From assembly GCF_029873635.1 (NCBI RefSeq), contig NC_080424.1, forward strand, positions 1,839,001 to 1,903,000: 64,000 nt of DNA, written 5' to 3'. Shown here piece by piece: positions 33,880 through 46,241 of this stretch. Both the position numbers and the translations under genes were made by a program. Positions within the stretch are counted from its first letter, which is position 1; the number at the start of each line of letters is the position of its first letter. Under the pieces are notes generated by a model. That model saw only the letters and a list, made by a program, of their open reading frames with translations, was not told where the DNA came from and did no database searches. This DNA comes from Malania oleifera. Taxonomy: Eukaryota; Streptophyta; Magnoliopsida; Santalales; Ximeniaceae.

Positions 33880-36800
33880 CTGGAAGAAGATAGTGGAAAA
33901 AACAATGTCAGATCTACATGGAACTACTATGTATCAATGTATGAATAGGGCACATCAATTAGAGGCTCAAGAAACTCAAAAAATACAACTAAAAGGGGCG
34001 GGAAGTTCAACGAAACTAAACCTGTGAAATAACATTGGGTGGCCTATAGGGGCCAGGCTCACAAGTCATAACATGTCTTTCCAGGAAATGGGAAAATGAC
34101 ATCTGGCTGAAGACAACATTTCCACTGTTCATATGAATATTTGGAAACGTGAAGGCCTAAGGTGAAGTGTTTTCACCCTTGCGGGTATAAAATATAATTT
34201 GCAAACTACTTGTTGGCCATTCAAATGTACTAGAATTCACCAGGCAAATCAAGCCAAAAGATAAATACAACAATATAACATTACAAGGTTCAAATTATTT
34301 TCAGGATGTAAGATGCAACTCCTAATCATCGTGAATGGGTCTGGGTTCAAGAGTTTTTAATGATCAATTCTTATTAGGACATTCCTTTCATTGTGTTTGG
34401 TTCTTGGTTTAGGTTGCATTCTTTGTAACTAGTTTCTATCATAGTAGTCAAAGGTGTGGCGCAGGCACAAGGCACACTGAGGCGAAGAGGCTTGTGCCTC
34501 ACAGGGATTTTGGCAAGGTGACCTTTAAGAGGCACAGTGAGGCGGACCAAGGCGGGAGGTGCAGTAAGGCATGCCTCACAATGTTCAGATTATACCTTTT
34601 TTTTTTCTTCTTTTTTAATCTTAATCATTTGTTTTCTTACTTTTTTCTATATTTTTTATGGTTTTATGGAATTGCTGCCACTTTCTCCTGACATATATAC
34701 TCAGCTGCCTGCTTTCAGACTTCTTCTTTCCTTCTTCTTCTTCTGGCCTGTTGGGCTTCTCTCAGTCAAAGCTGCGAACCCCCTTATTTAATTTTTTTTC
34801 CTTTTGCTGTCCTTTTATTCTATTTTTTTTTTCCTGTTTCATTTCCTGGAATTTCTGCTCTGCTGCTGCAGTTTTATTTTTTTATTTTTTCTTAATTTCC
34901 CTGCTGCTTATTGCCGCTTCTATTTTGTGTAACTCATGGAATGAACATCGGTATCACATATTATTGAAAATTTTTGTTATAGTATTTCATTTTTATGTCC
35001 TAGTATTGAGTATTTTGATATTGTAAAGTTCAAATATTAGTCCTAATGTGTTTACAATCAATAATCCATTATGTAGGGTATTTTACAGGCAATTTTATTA
35101 AATGTGTGCCTCTCCATGAGGTGTGAGCCTTCGCCTCATGCCTAGGCTCCAGGTACCCTTCGAGCCTTAGTTGACTACTATGGTTTCTAATGATGTAAAG
35201 GGAGGATTTCTTATTGTCCCTGTATTTTCTTTTTTTCTTTTACTTTCTCTTTCTAATTTTCTGTTGTACATTCTTCTTTTTCAAATAGTGAGAGTTAGTA
35301 AAGGTATTGTGGTCATTATAATGTATTTGATTTGTATTATAAATAGAAGGAGAGACCTATCTTCAAGTCAAGTCATTCACTTAATCAAAATCTCAACATG
35401 ATATCAAAGCTGGTGATCCTGGGTCGTAGTCTTGTTGCCCACGTTTATTGTGCGGTGTTTAAAAAAATTATTGTATTCCTTGTAGTGGGTGTTATATATC
35501 ATGTGTTTATCCCTCCACGTGCTGTTGGGCTGCATGTGCACAGGAGTGTTAAAGCTTGATATACATTGTTGGCCCACAACCTATCAACTTAAGCTTTTAT
35601 GTAAATGGAACTCTAACATGGTAGTCGCTCATGAAAGACAAGGAGAAACTTGTGCAGAAGCTCATTACTACCACTTATGTGAAGTCTGATATGCAGCTTG
35701 CTGATTTGTTTACCAAAGCTTTGTGGGGTGCTCGTGTTAAGTTTATTTGTTACAAGCAAGGAGGATATGATATCTATGCTCTAGCTTAAGGGGGAGTGTT
35801 AAAGGTTATTTTAATCGTTTAGTATTATTATTAAGTGTGTTAGTATGTTAATTACTTATTAGTACGGGTATTATGGTCACTAAAATGTATTTGATTTGTA
35901 CTATAAATAGAGGGAGAAACCTATCTTCAAGTCACATCATTCATTTAATCACAATCTCAACAAATACAGTTTTTTTTATTAAAAAAAAAATTCCAGAAAA
36001 ATCTAATTTGAGATTCACACATCCAAATGCACAAGCTTCAACTAAACAGACTAAAAAAATGCAAGAGGCATCCGACTCCTGTGATGAAAAAGGGAATTTA
36101 TCTATGTTCATCCACCTTTGTTGGAAGGTCTAGAGGGAGTTCCAATTTTTGATAATGATGGGTTGTCCACACCAGTGGAGGAGATTTCCAAGGAGTTAGA
36201 AGCTCAAATTCTTATAGATAAAATGGATTTAATGTTGTCATATTGGAGGAAATGAAGTGCGTTCGGATGGTCAAAAAGTCGAAAGGGGAAGAGTCAAAGG
36301 GAATTAGTGAATTCGAAGAGTTCAGTAAATTATGACAGGAAGGGCTTGAAAAGGGGGGTTTCTTGGCTAATTTCATTTAGTTCTATTTTGAGAACTTGCG
36401 TGTTTTTTTTCTTCTCTTTTTATAGTGGCCTTCTTGTCCCTACACATTGTACCTTCTCTTCTTTCTATCTAATATAATACAAGTTCTTTTGAAATATTTT
36501 TTAAAAAAAAAAAAAAAAAGGCATGCCTTTTGTACAAATATGTACACGTTGGTGTACAACACATTTGCCCTTTCTTGGGAATTGGTATTTGGTATTTTAG
36601 ACTTTTGCCCTCACTATTCAAAGATTTCTTTAATTTCACGCAGTAATTCTTCCCAAAAAAAGAAAAAGAAAAAGCACTATAAAACAAGACTTTCAATGCT
36701 GGTAAAGCTGAATGTCCCTCCAAAATGCCTATGGCACAGTGGCAGCTCAAAACTACCTTAAAAAAATGGTATTTCTCTCTCTCGTGACTGGCACATGGAG

Positions 36801-39800
36801 AGACTGTTAAAATACAATTAAAATGTCACTCTTGTGATAAGACCCCTGTGTACACGGTATGTCATGCCCTCCCCAAATGATACCTACAGGCTCCCATGAC
36901 ACATCAGGGGTCTAAGGAGTGCATGATGTAAGCAGTCTTAGCTCCACAATGGGAGAGGCTGTTTCCATGATGTGAACTAATGACCTTTTGGTTTCAGCTT
37001 AGCACCCCTACAACTGGGTCAAGGCCTGCCCTCAATACAGGATAATCCTAAATAACTAAAATAAATACAGAACAAACAGAAACTTGAGCTTCAACACATA
37101 AACTAAGCCTACTCCTGAAATAAATGAGCTGAATAGGCAGCCTGCATGGCAGTGGCAGTCGTCTAGCTATATAACAACGTCAGATGCATGTTATCAAAAT
37201 GACAAATCACTTCGCCGAGAAACAATGCCATGGTTTTCATTATATAAAATAATCAAGGTCTTTATATATGTTTTGAGAATTGTCTGAGCCACATGGTGAA
37301 ACAAACTAAAGCAACGCTTAAAAATAAGATGTCATACCCGGTAGTTCTGCCACTGATGTACTGCAGGCAAACTTCTTCTGCAGCTCTGAAGCCAGTGCCT
37401 CAGCATCCATCAAGAAAGATTCTAACCCTGCGAGTTTTGTCACTTTCTTGTTACCTTGCCTCCGTTCTGTCATTATCTGAATTGTTTTCAATGCACCTTT
37501 ACGAACGATGGACTCACTTCCCCTTGTCACTCTGTGGTGGGCTTGCATCCGGTTTATGAATGTAGATCCTAAATCTTTCTTATGAATCTCAGTCGGATAA
37601 GTTGATCCTTTCTTAACTGTTCCCTTGAACAATGCATCACATAATGTAGCATCTAAAACCACAATTGACTTGTTTGTTGGCTTCACCAAATTTTCTTTTT
37701 CAACATAGCTGAAAACAATATCAGTAGCTTCTGAGGCAGTAAAATATTTCCCTCTATCAGCTCCAACCGATGTGAAAATGGGATTGACATGCACACTTGG
37801 TTTATAAATTTCTTCCACGCCAAGCATTTTATGCGACCGAGCTTCACTAGCCGCACAATCACTGCTCTTATCAATTCTTTCTTGGTGTTTCTCTGGTCGG
37901 AAAGATGTGTAGTCCACATGACTGCGATTGACAGCAAGCAAAACCATCTCTTTTTTATATTTATCCTCTTTTACTGAAATCTGTCATGACAAAATATCAA
38001 AATACAAAGTTAGTGAACAGTGTAGAATGTCATTGACCAAAACTAACCTGAGCTTATAAACTACAACTTCTCTACACATTCAATTGTAAAATGGTTCCTT
38101 CAAGAATATCAGCCTGGTAACATAGGTGTATTGAATTTTTTATATCTTCTAAAAATAAAGGAGAACTCAAACAAGTATATTAAGTGTTTGAAGCATCTCA
38201 ATATATAGATCCTGCAAAACCAGTGTTTTTTCTTTTTTTTTCCTAGTGTCACAATCCCAATGAAAGATGAGTTGGAGTATCCCAATTCCACCATGTCAAC
38301 TCAATTCTACTTAAATAGACTCTTAGTTCAAACCACTAGTTGCCAAAGTTATTCAAAGACCAACTCTAAAGTAAAAGCACTCCAAAAAATTGGGATATTA
38401 TATTCATAATTTAATATTCATCATAAATAGCATATTAATAAAATGATTTTTCTTGTCAACAAATCCATGTTTTTCAAAATTAAATGAACCAAGAGCCCAC
38501 CCAAAAAAAAAAAAAATCATGGAATTCAACCTTGAACTTTCAAGCTTTAATTCCCATTTACAACATTCACCAGGATGTAGATTTACTCTGGAAATATATA
38601 TATTTTCTTTCTTGATAAAAAAAGAAACTTTATTAGATAGAAGGAAAAGAGGATACAACGAGAATAGGGACAAGGAGTCCAATTCCAAATAAAAACAAGG
38701 AAAAAGTATTATGATAATCAAGATGCTCAGATTTAAATTCAATATCATTTCCCCTCCTAGCCAAGCCTTCTCATGCCTGATTTATTTAAAATTCCTATTT
38801 TAATAAAAAACAAGAAAAAAGAAAAAAGAAAAAAGAAAACCCCAATTAGATCCATCAAGATAGAATAATCACTCAGAAAACAGAGCAGCTTCCCAAGAAA
38901 CAAAATGACCACCATAGCCTTTTAGAAAACCCAAAAAAAGAAAAAAAGACTAATCTGACTCACCCTAGCTAAAGAGCATTCCATTACTCCATTCTATAAT
39001 TGACTGGACACAATTTACAAAATCAAGGATTGTTCGTCCTCTTCTTTGTATATTCCTTCTCCCTTTAATTAGCATCTTTTTCCATAAAAAAAATACAAAA
39101 AATCAAATTACTAGGAAAAATTTAAACCACTACTAACATATCTTTAAAAAAGCTAAGAGAAGCAATGCTAGGGATACCAATCCTGCTGATGATTTTGTTT
39201 GCAACCACTTTGACAATTTCTTGTGGGACGACTTTTTGATATCCAGTGTGATGCCTGTAGGCCTACAGGATAGTACATGGTTTGACCTATAACACAACCA
39301 TGAACAAAAACATCAATCATTAGAAAAAGGAACACCAAGGACATAGCTCTAGCTACAAATGCTTCATTTGATGATATAATGTCCAAGGAGCTGGTTAATT
39401 ATAGCATTTCAAGTTCTAGAAAAGAAATGTAAACATAATATAGGGACTGCAATAGGTCAACTCATACATTTGACTGTGAGAGAGATCTCAATCTGCATCT
39501 ATGAGAATGTGTAGTCTCCATTAGCAGCAATGTATTATGTTGGATTATCAGAAACAATTTTTCTTGGAGAGAAAAAAAAAATTAAAAATGACAAAAGACA
39601 AATGAAAAAGGGTAGTATACCCTATTGAAGAATAAAAAGAGTGAGAGAAGAGAAAAAAGGAACTAAAAAACAAAAGCAAAACATTACTCAGCAAAAGTTG
39701 TCCATTCTTGCAGGAAGTTCTAGAATGAGATTTTTTTTTTTTGAGTGATAAAAAAGGAAATTCGTTGATGTCTAGGAAAGAGAATTACATAGAAAGCAGG

Positions 39801-42800
39801 ATAAGATATCCTCCTAATACAAGAGCAGGCAAAGAAACAAGTAAAACAGTTACAACAAAGCCCCTTGAAAGAAACCCAAGAACGAGCCTAAAAGGCCCTG
39901 AAAGCTGAAAGTAACTCTATCCCAAGGAAAATGCAAGAAATTTGTTTTGACATTGAAGATCCTTGCATTCCTTTCAGTCCAGAGTCCAAAAAATGCCAAA
40001 AACTGCACATCTCCATAAATTTGTGCCCTTCTTACCCCTCCCAAAGCCATTGTACAGCACCAGGAAAAAAATATTAACAGTCTGGGAAGCACCAGAGCCT
40101 CCTCATACACTGAGAAGAGAAAAACCTAAAGCTCCCTAACCACCTTACAATGGAGAAACAAGTGATTGCTCGTCTTGCTTGCATCCAAAGACATACCAAT
40201 ATTCTTACTGATAGCCTTGTATGGTCTGCTCATTTGCAGCAAATCATTAGTATTGAGTCTATTAAGAGTTGTAGTCCACAAAAAGCCCTGATCTTACAAG
40301 GAAGCTTGGCCGTCCAAATCAAATTGTTCAAGGGAAAATAAGAAGTATTCAGTCTTTTCAACAACTGGACGAAAGAAGTTTATGTGGAAAACGAACCAGA
40401 AGAATCCCCAATCCAAATTCTCTCAAGTCACCACCATTTGAGGAACAAAAGAATGCAGCATTCGCAACAACATGGTCATATCCTCAACCTCTCTCTCATT
40501 GAGATTTCTAAAGAAATGAAAATATCAAGAAAGAGATCCCCCCTTAGAAGAATAAAAAGCACTAACCGATGCATTATGCAGAAGACAAAATCTAAAAAGA
40601 CAAGGGAACACAGATTCCAAGGAAAGCTCACCCACCCAAACATCTTCCCAGAACTGAATATGATTCTTATTTCTGATAATAGGTAAGAGGAAAAAGGAAT
40701 TGAGCTACCTGAGAAATAAATTTCTAGCATAAGAAACAGCACCATTACTCCTAGTACCCACCCATTCCTATGCATTCCTACTTGCCTTTAATAACCATGG
40801 GCCATAAAGAGTCAACCTCCAAGTGGAATCTCCAAAGCCATTTACCAACTAAAGAGAAGTTTTTAGACACCAAGTTCCCAAGGCCCAAACCACCCAAGAC
40901 TTAGGTCTTTTAACATTCTCCAACTAACTAGATTGTCTCTCTTCTCTTCCCCAACACCTAACTACAAAACATCTCTCATAATTCCCTCCAAAGCTAGAGC
41001 CACCTCTACTGGAACTCTAAAAAGGGAAAGAAAAATAAATGGGAAAATTGGAAAGAACAGCACTAATAAGAGTAATACAACACCCTAAAGATGAATAGAT
41101 CCTCTTCCAACCTTCCAAATTTCCTACCCACTTTCTCCACCACTAGTTCCCAAAAAGAAGAGTTAGGATTTCCACAAAGAGGGAGACCCAAGTAAGTTAG
41201 AGGCCAATCTAACTTACTACAATGAGCTAATCTAACTTAATACAATGAACTAAAGTAGTGAAAGTCTCTAAATCACCCTTCCTCATGTTAATACTCACAA
41301 CCCCCCTTTTCTTCAATCACGAGATTTTCTCGAAAACTTTTAGCGAAGTCAAAACCTTTTAGAACTTCAAAACATTGTCCTCAAGAAACATTAGAGTATA
41401 ATCTGCAAATTGAAGATGAGATGCAACAATCTCCTCCCTACCAACCTTAAGCTCTTGAATCATGTCAAGCCCTTGAGCATGTTTCAATATGGCTCATCAC
41501 ATTGATAGCAAGAGAAAAAAGGAAAAGAGGTAGAGAATCACTTGCTTCAACCCCTGCGAAGCCTTAAACCAATCTCCTAGTTGACCATCCACTATGGCTG
41601 ACATATTTACAAAGTAAAAAGGAAAAGAGGTAGAGAATCACTTGCCTCAACCCCTGCTCAACTAGAGTACGAGAATTACTTGGAAAGAACGATTTTTCAC
41701 ATAATTCAGAATCTACTAATTATAGAATATTATATGACCTTAAACCAATACTTTAGTTGACCATCCACTATGGCTGACATATTTACTGAAGATAAACAAA
41801 CTTTAATTCACACTCACAAAACTTCTGCAAAACCCTTTTTATCCATCATATGATCCAAAGAATTCCAACTAAACCATGTCATAGGCTTTTTAAAAAATTC
41901 AACTTAAACAAGACTCCATTCCCTATTCTCCACTCATATCCCCCACCACTTTATTAGCGATCAAAATAATATCTAAAACCTGTCTATCCATAATGAAAGT
42001 ATATCGTTCCGAAGTAATTGTACCCCCTAACAACTCTGGCAATCTTTTAGATAAAACCTTAGCCAATATCTTACAAAGACAAGTAACCAAACTTATTGAC
42101 CGAAAACCGCTCACTTTCTTAGTTCCCATCACCTTGTTACGATGAAATTCATGAAGAACTCCATAATATCCTCTCGAATCACCTCCCAGGTCTCTTGAAA
42201 AAAGAAGCATGGTAAAACAATCTGGGCCTGGAGCCATATCTCTCTCCATATCAAACACAAGATTCCCACCTCCCTAACATCAAAGGTCTATCCAACCAGC
42301 TAGCCAGGTCCTCGCTAATACAACTCCACCCCTCTTGGATCAATCTACGCTCAGAGACCTCACTCTTCTTCTGATAGTAGAAGAAGAATTTCATTAACAG
42401 AATAAGAATATACAACTAAGAGAATAAGACATCTCCTTAACAAAGTCTGGAAAATCCAGATAGGAAACACAAAGAAACAACCTGAAAACAACAAAACAGA
42501 GGAGAGAAAAACCAACACAACTAACACTCCAACACATAACACCAACGCGCTACATACCAGAATTAGAAAAGCTCATCCCCTTAAAGTTTCCCTGCCCCGC
42601 ACACCAACGAGAAGCCAAATAGTGTATCTTTACCCAAACCAGCAAAAGAGATGACTTCTTCCCCAAAAAAAATATGTGCATTACGCTCCATCCACAGCCC
42701 CCAAAATACTGCAAAATAAGCACATTTCAGAGCACTGCCATTTCCTTCTTCCTGCCAAAACCAGTGAAGGACACTGCCAAAAAGTCCTCCACTATCTCAA

Positions 42801-45800
42801 AAGTTAGAACTCACCCAACATTCGCCAAAATACTTGTTTCCACACCCTCCAAGCATAGTCACAATGAATGAACAAATGCGAAGAAGATTTTGTACAATTA
42901 AATCAAAGAACATAGATGTCTAGAGAAATAGCCTTCAAAGGTCTCCTAATCTATAGCAAGTTATTGGTATTAATTCTATCAAGTGCAACCAACCAGATAA
43001 AAGCCATGATTTTAAAAGAGACTTTGGCCTTCCAAATGGAACTATAGAGAAGAAAAGGTAAATAAGACCTATTAAGAAATCAGAAAAAGATCTGCAAGAG
43101 CATACCCTTGAAGGATCCAAAGACCACCGCCTATCCTTCTCTAAAGAAAAATGGGAGTTATTCAACCAGACTAGCAAAAAGGAAAGCACTACCATCTCCC
43201 TATCGTCTAATACTCTAATGATCTACAAAAGTGGAAATCCAAAGAAGGCAAAGGACCACTTGGATCAACAAAAAAAGAAGAAATGGAACCATCCTGCCCT
43301 AAGCTCAGCCAAAGAAGGCCTGGAAAATAGGTGGATAAAAGTATAAAACAACATTCCCCAACCAATGATATTTCCAAAAACGGATATTACTACCTTTACC
43401 CACTAGGAATTTAATATGGGGAGTGAAGAGGAGATAACTCTAAGAGGTAGCTTTTCATAGACTCTCCAAAGAACATCCAAAAATCTCAAGTTAGTATCTC
43501 ACCCATTCTTGTCTAAACTAAATGCTACAATGAAGAAGTCTCTGGCAGAAACCGCTGAAGTCATCTAGCCAAAAAAGTTGTTTTTTCAGACACAAAATTT
43601 CCAATACCCAAATCACCCTCCTGTTTAAACCTACCCACCACTCCCCAACTTACCAAATGATCCCAAAAACCCCCTACCCCCAACCACTAGAAATCCATAA
43701 TAATTTTCTAAATCTTTTTAGCAACCCCCATCGGAATCTTGAAAATTGAAAGAAAATATAAAATGATACTAGAAAGACAAGCCTGAATAAGCCTTATTCT
43801 ACCACCATGAGAAAAAAGAGCACCTTTCCACCCATCCAATCTCTTGGAAACCCTTACCACAGTAGGATCCCAAAAGCTAGCAGATCTAGAGTTAACCCCC
43901 CAAAGAAACCCCAAGTTAGGACAGCAGCCAATCCAAAACACCACACCCCACCTCCGCAAATAACTCCCTAACACTCTCAACAAGCATATTGAAAGGCCAC
44001 AATATCGCTCCACGCCTCCACCCCTATATTAATCGAAAATGTGAAGGAGGCCTAAAATATTCATAGAGGGTTTATGATCCTCTAAAAAGAAGATAGTATC
44101 ATTGGAAAACTGAAGGTGCAACACGCTAACCCCCTCTCTCCCCACCTCCAAACCTTCCACTAAACCTCTATCCACTATCCTATCCACCATAGTACTCAAA
44201 GTATCAACCACTAAAACAAACAAAAACATGGAAAGAGGGTCATCTTGCCTAATCCCTCTCGCAGCATTAAACCAAGATTTAGACTCACCATTCACTAAAA
44301 CCAAGTAGCTCAAATTATGCAAACAGCCTCTAATATAACGCCTCCATCTCTCACCTAACCCCTTCCTCTCAAAAATCTTATCCAAGAACTTTTAGTTCAC
44401 TCTATCATAAGCTTTCTCAAAAATCTAACGTAAAGATGATACCCTTCTTCCTTCCCCTAATATCCTCAACAACCTCATTAATAACCAAAATGCGATCCAC
44501 AATTTGCCTACTCCCCACAAACACACCCTGAGCCTTAGAAATAGTCATATCAAGCACTGCACTCAGTCTATTAGCTAAAACTTTAGTGATGATTTTATAA
44601 ACATTTGAAACTAAGCTAATAAGTCTAAAATCTGATATCTTGATGGATTTATTCTTCATTAGCACGAGAGTTATGAAAGTAGAATTGATACTCTTGCTTA
44701 AAATCCCATTCCTATAGAATTCATTAGACTCTAAGAAAGTCAACCTTAACCACCTTCCAACAATCTTGGAAGAAGCCATATTAAAATCATCAGGTCCAGG
44801 AGCTTTATCCCTCTCCATCCCAAGAACTGTGGCCCTCACTTCTTCTTCCTCAAAAGGTCTCTCCAACCAAGCCACCTCCTCACTAGACAAAGGGTCCCAC
44901 TCTAATCCTTGAACCATCCTCCTCAAAATACAAATTAGAATAAAAATCAGTGATTTAAGAAGCAAATTGACTCTAATAAGATATAATGAACCCCCCATCC
45001 ACTTCCAACTTCTTAATCAAATTCTTCCTCATTTTCCCATTGGCTACCCCATAAAAAAAATCTAGAATTACAATCACCAACTCTAATCCATTTAAACTTC
45101 ATCTTCTGCCTCCAATTTCTTATTTCCTTGAAATAACCTCCTCCAATTCATTATTTAAAGAAAATCCTCTCATCTCTTCCTCCCTCAATAGAATATTAAC
45201 TTCTTCATTTCTATCTAACTCAGCCAACTCACCTAAAATACTGCCTTTCTAAATCTTAGTCTCGAACAACTCCCTGTTACAATCTTTCAACTTCTCTTTT
45301 AACATCTTTAGTTTTTTTTTCAAGAATCTAAAACCTTTGTAACCCTTCTCCACATCCTCATTACAAGAATTCATGACTAAGGGCTGAAAGGACTCATGAT
45401 CAACCCACATATTTTCAAACCTAAAAAGAGTAGAACCCCAAGCAACCATCCTTAATTTCAACATGATGGGAAAGTAGTCAGAAGTGAGCCTAGGAAAAAT
45501 AGATTGAGAGAGATTATGGAAACTCATCCTCCCACTCCAAACAAAAAGGGAATCTATCGAGCCTACTTGCCACTGCTCTAGCACCACCCACTAACCACGT
45601 AAAATTTGCATTATCAAGAGAAAGGTCTCTCAAGCCACACTCCCTAATAAAGGACTCAAAACTCAGCACAGTAGCAGCAGCTCTACTGCCTCCTTTCTTC
45701 TCTCTAGGAAACCTCACTGCATCAAAATCACCCCCCCCCCCCCAACATTCAAATTAGGAGCACAAAATACAAACACAAAACAAAGATCATCCCAAAAGAC

Positions 45801-46210
45801 GCTCCTAAGATTTGGCCTAGAAGGACCATACACTGATGAAACCCACCAATGGCACTAGCCTTTCACTCCTACTAAGAAGGAAAAGAGGAGAAAAAGCCTA
45901 CTAGACTATCCACTTTAACAATAGACCAAGTGTCCCACATCACCAAGATACCACCCGCTGACCCTTGAGAAAGGTATCATAGGTGCAAAAAAATTGGCAG
46001 AAGGCATTTGCAAAATTCCCACATCAATGCTTGCAAAAATCTTTAACTGTTGTACACAATGAGTGCAAAAATATGCTATGATAGGGACGGTCACCATAAC
46101 TTAAAGGGCAAAAGACATTGGTCTCCCTTGAGGTTTGACAAAAACACACAGACCTCCCTTGTGGTTTAAAAAATCTCACAGACCTCCCTTAACATTTGAT
46201 TTTTGGGACC

Positions 46211-46241
<31 letters not shown>

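Noticed and set aside
34494-35026. Hydrophobic open frames that look like membrane proteins
   Set aside because: They come from T-rich sequence inside the hAT-like MITE.
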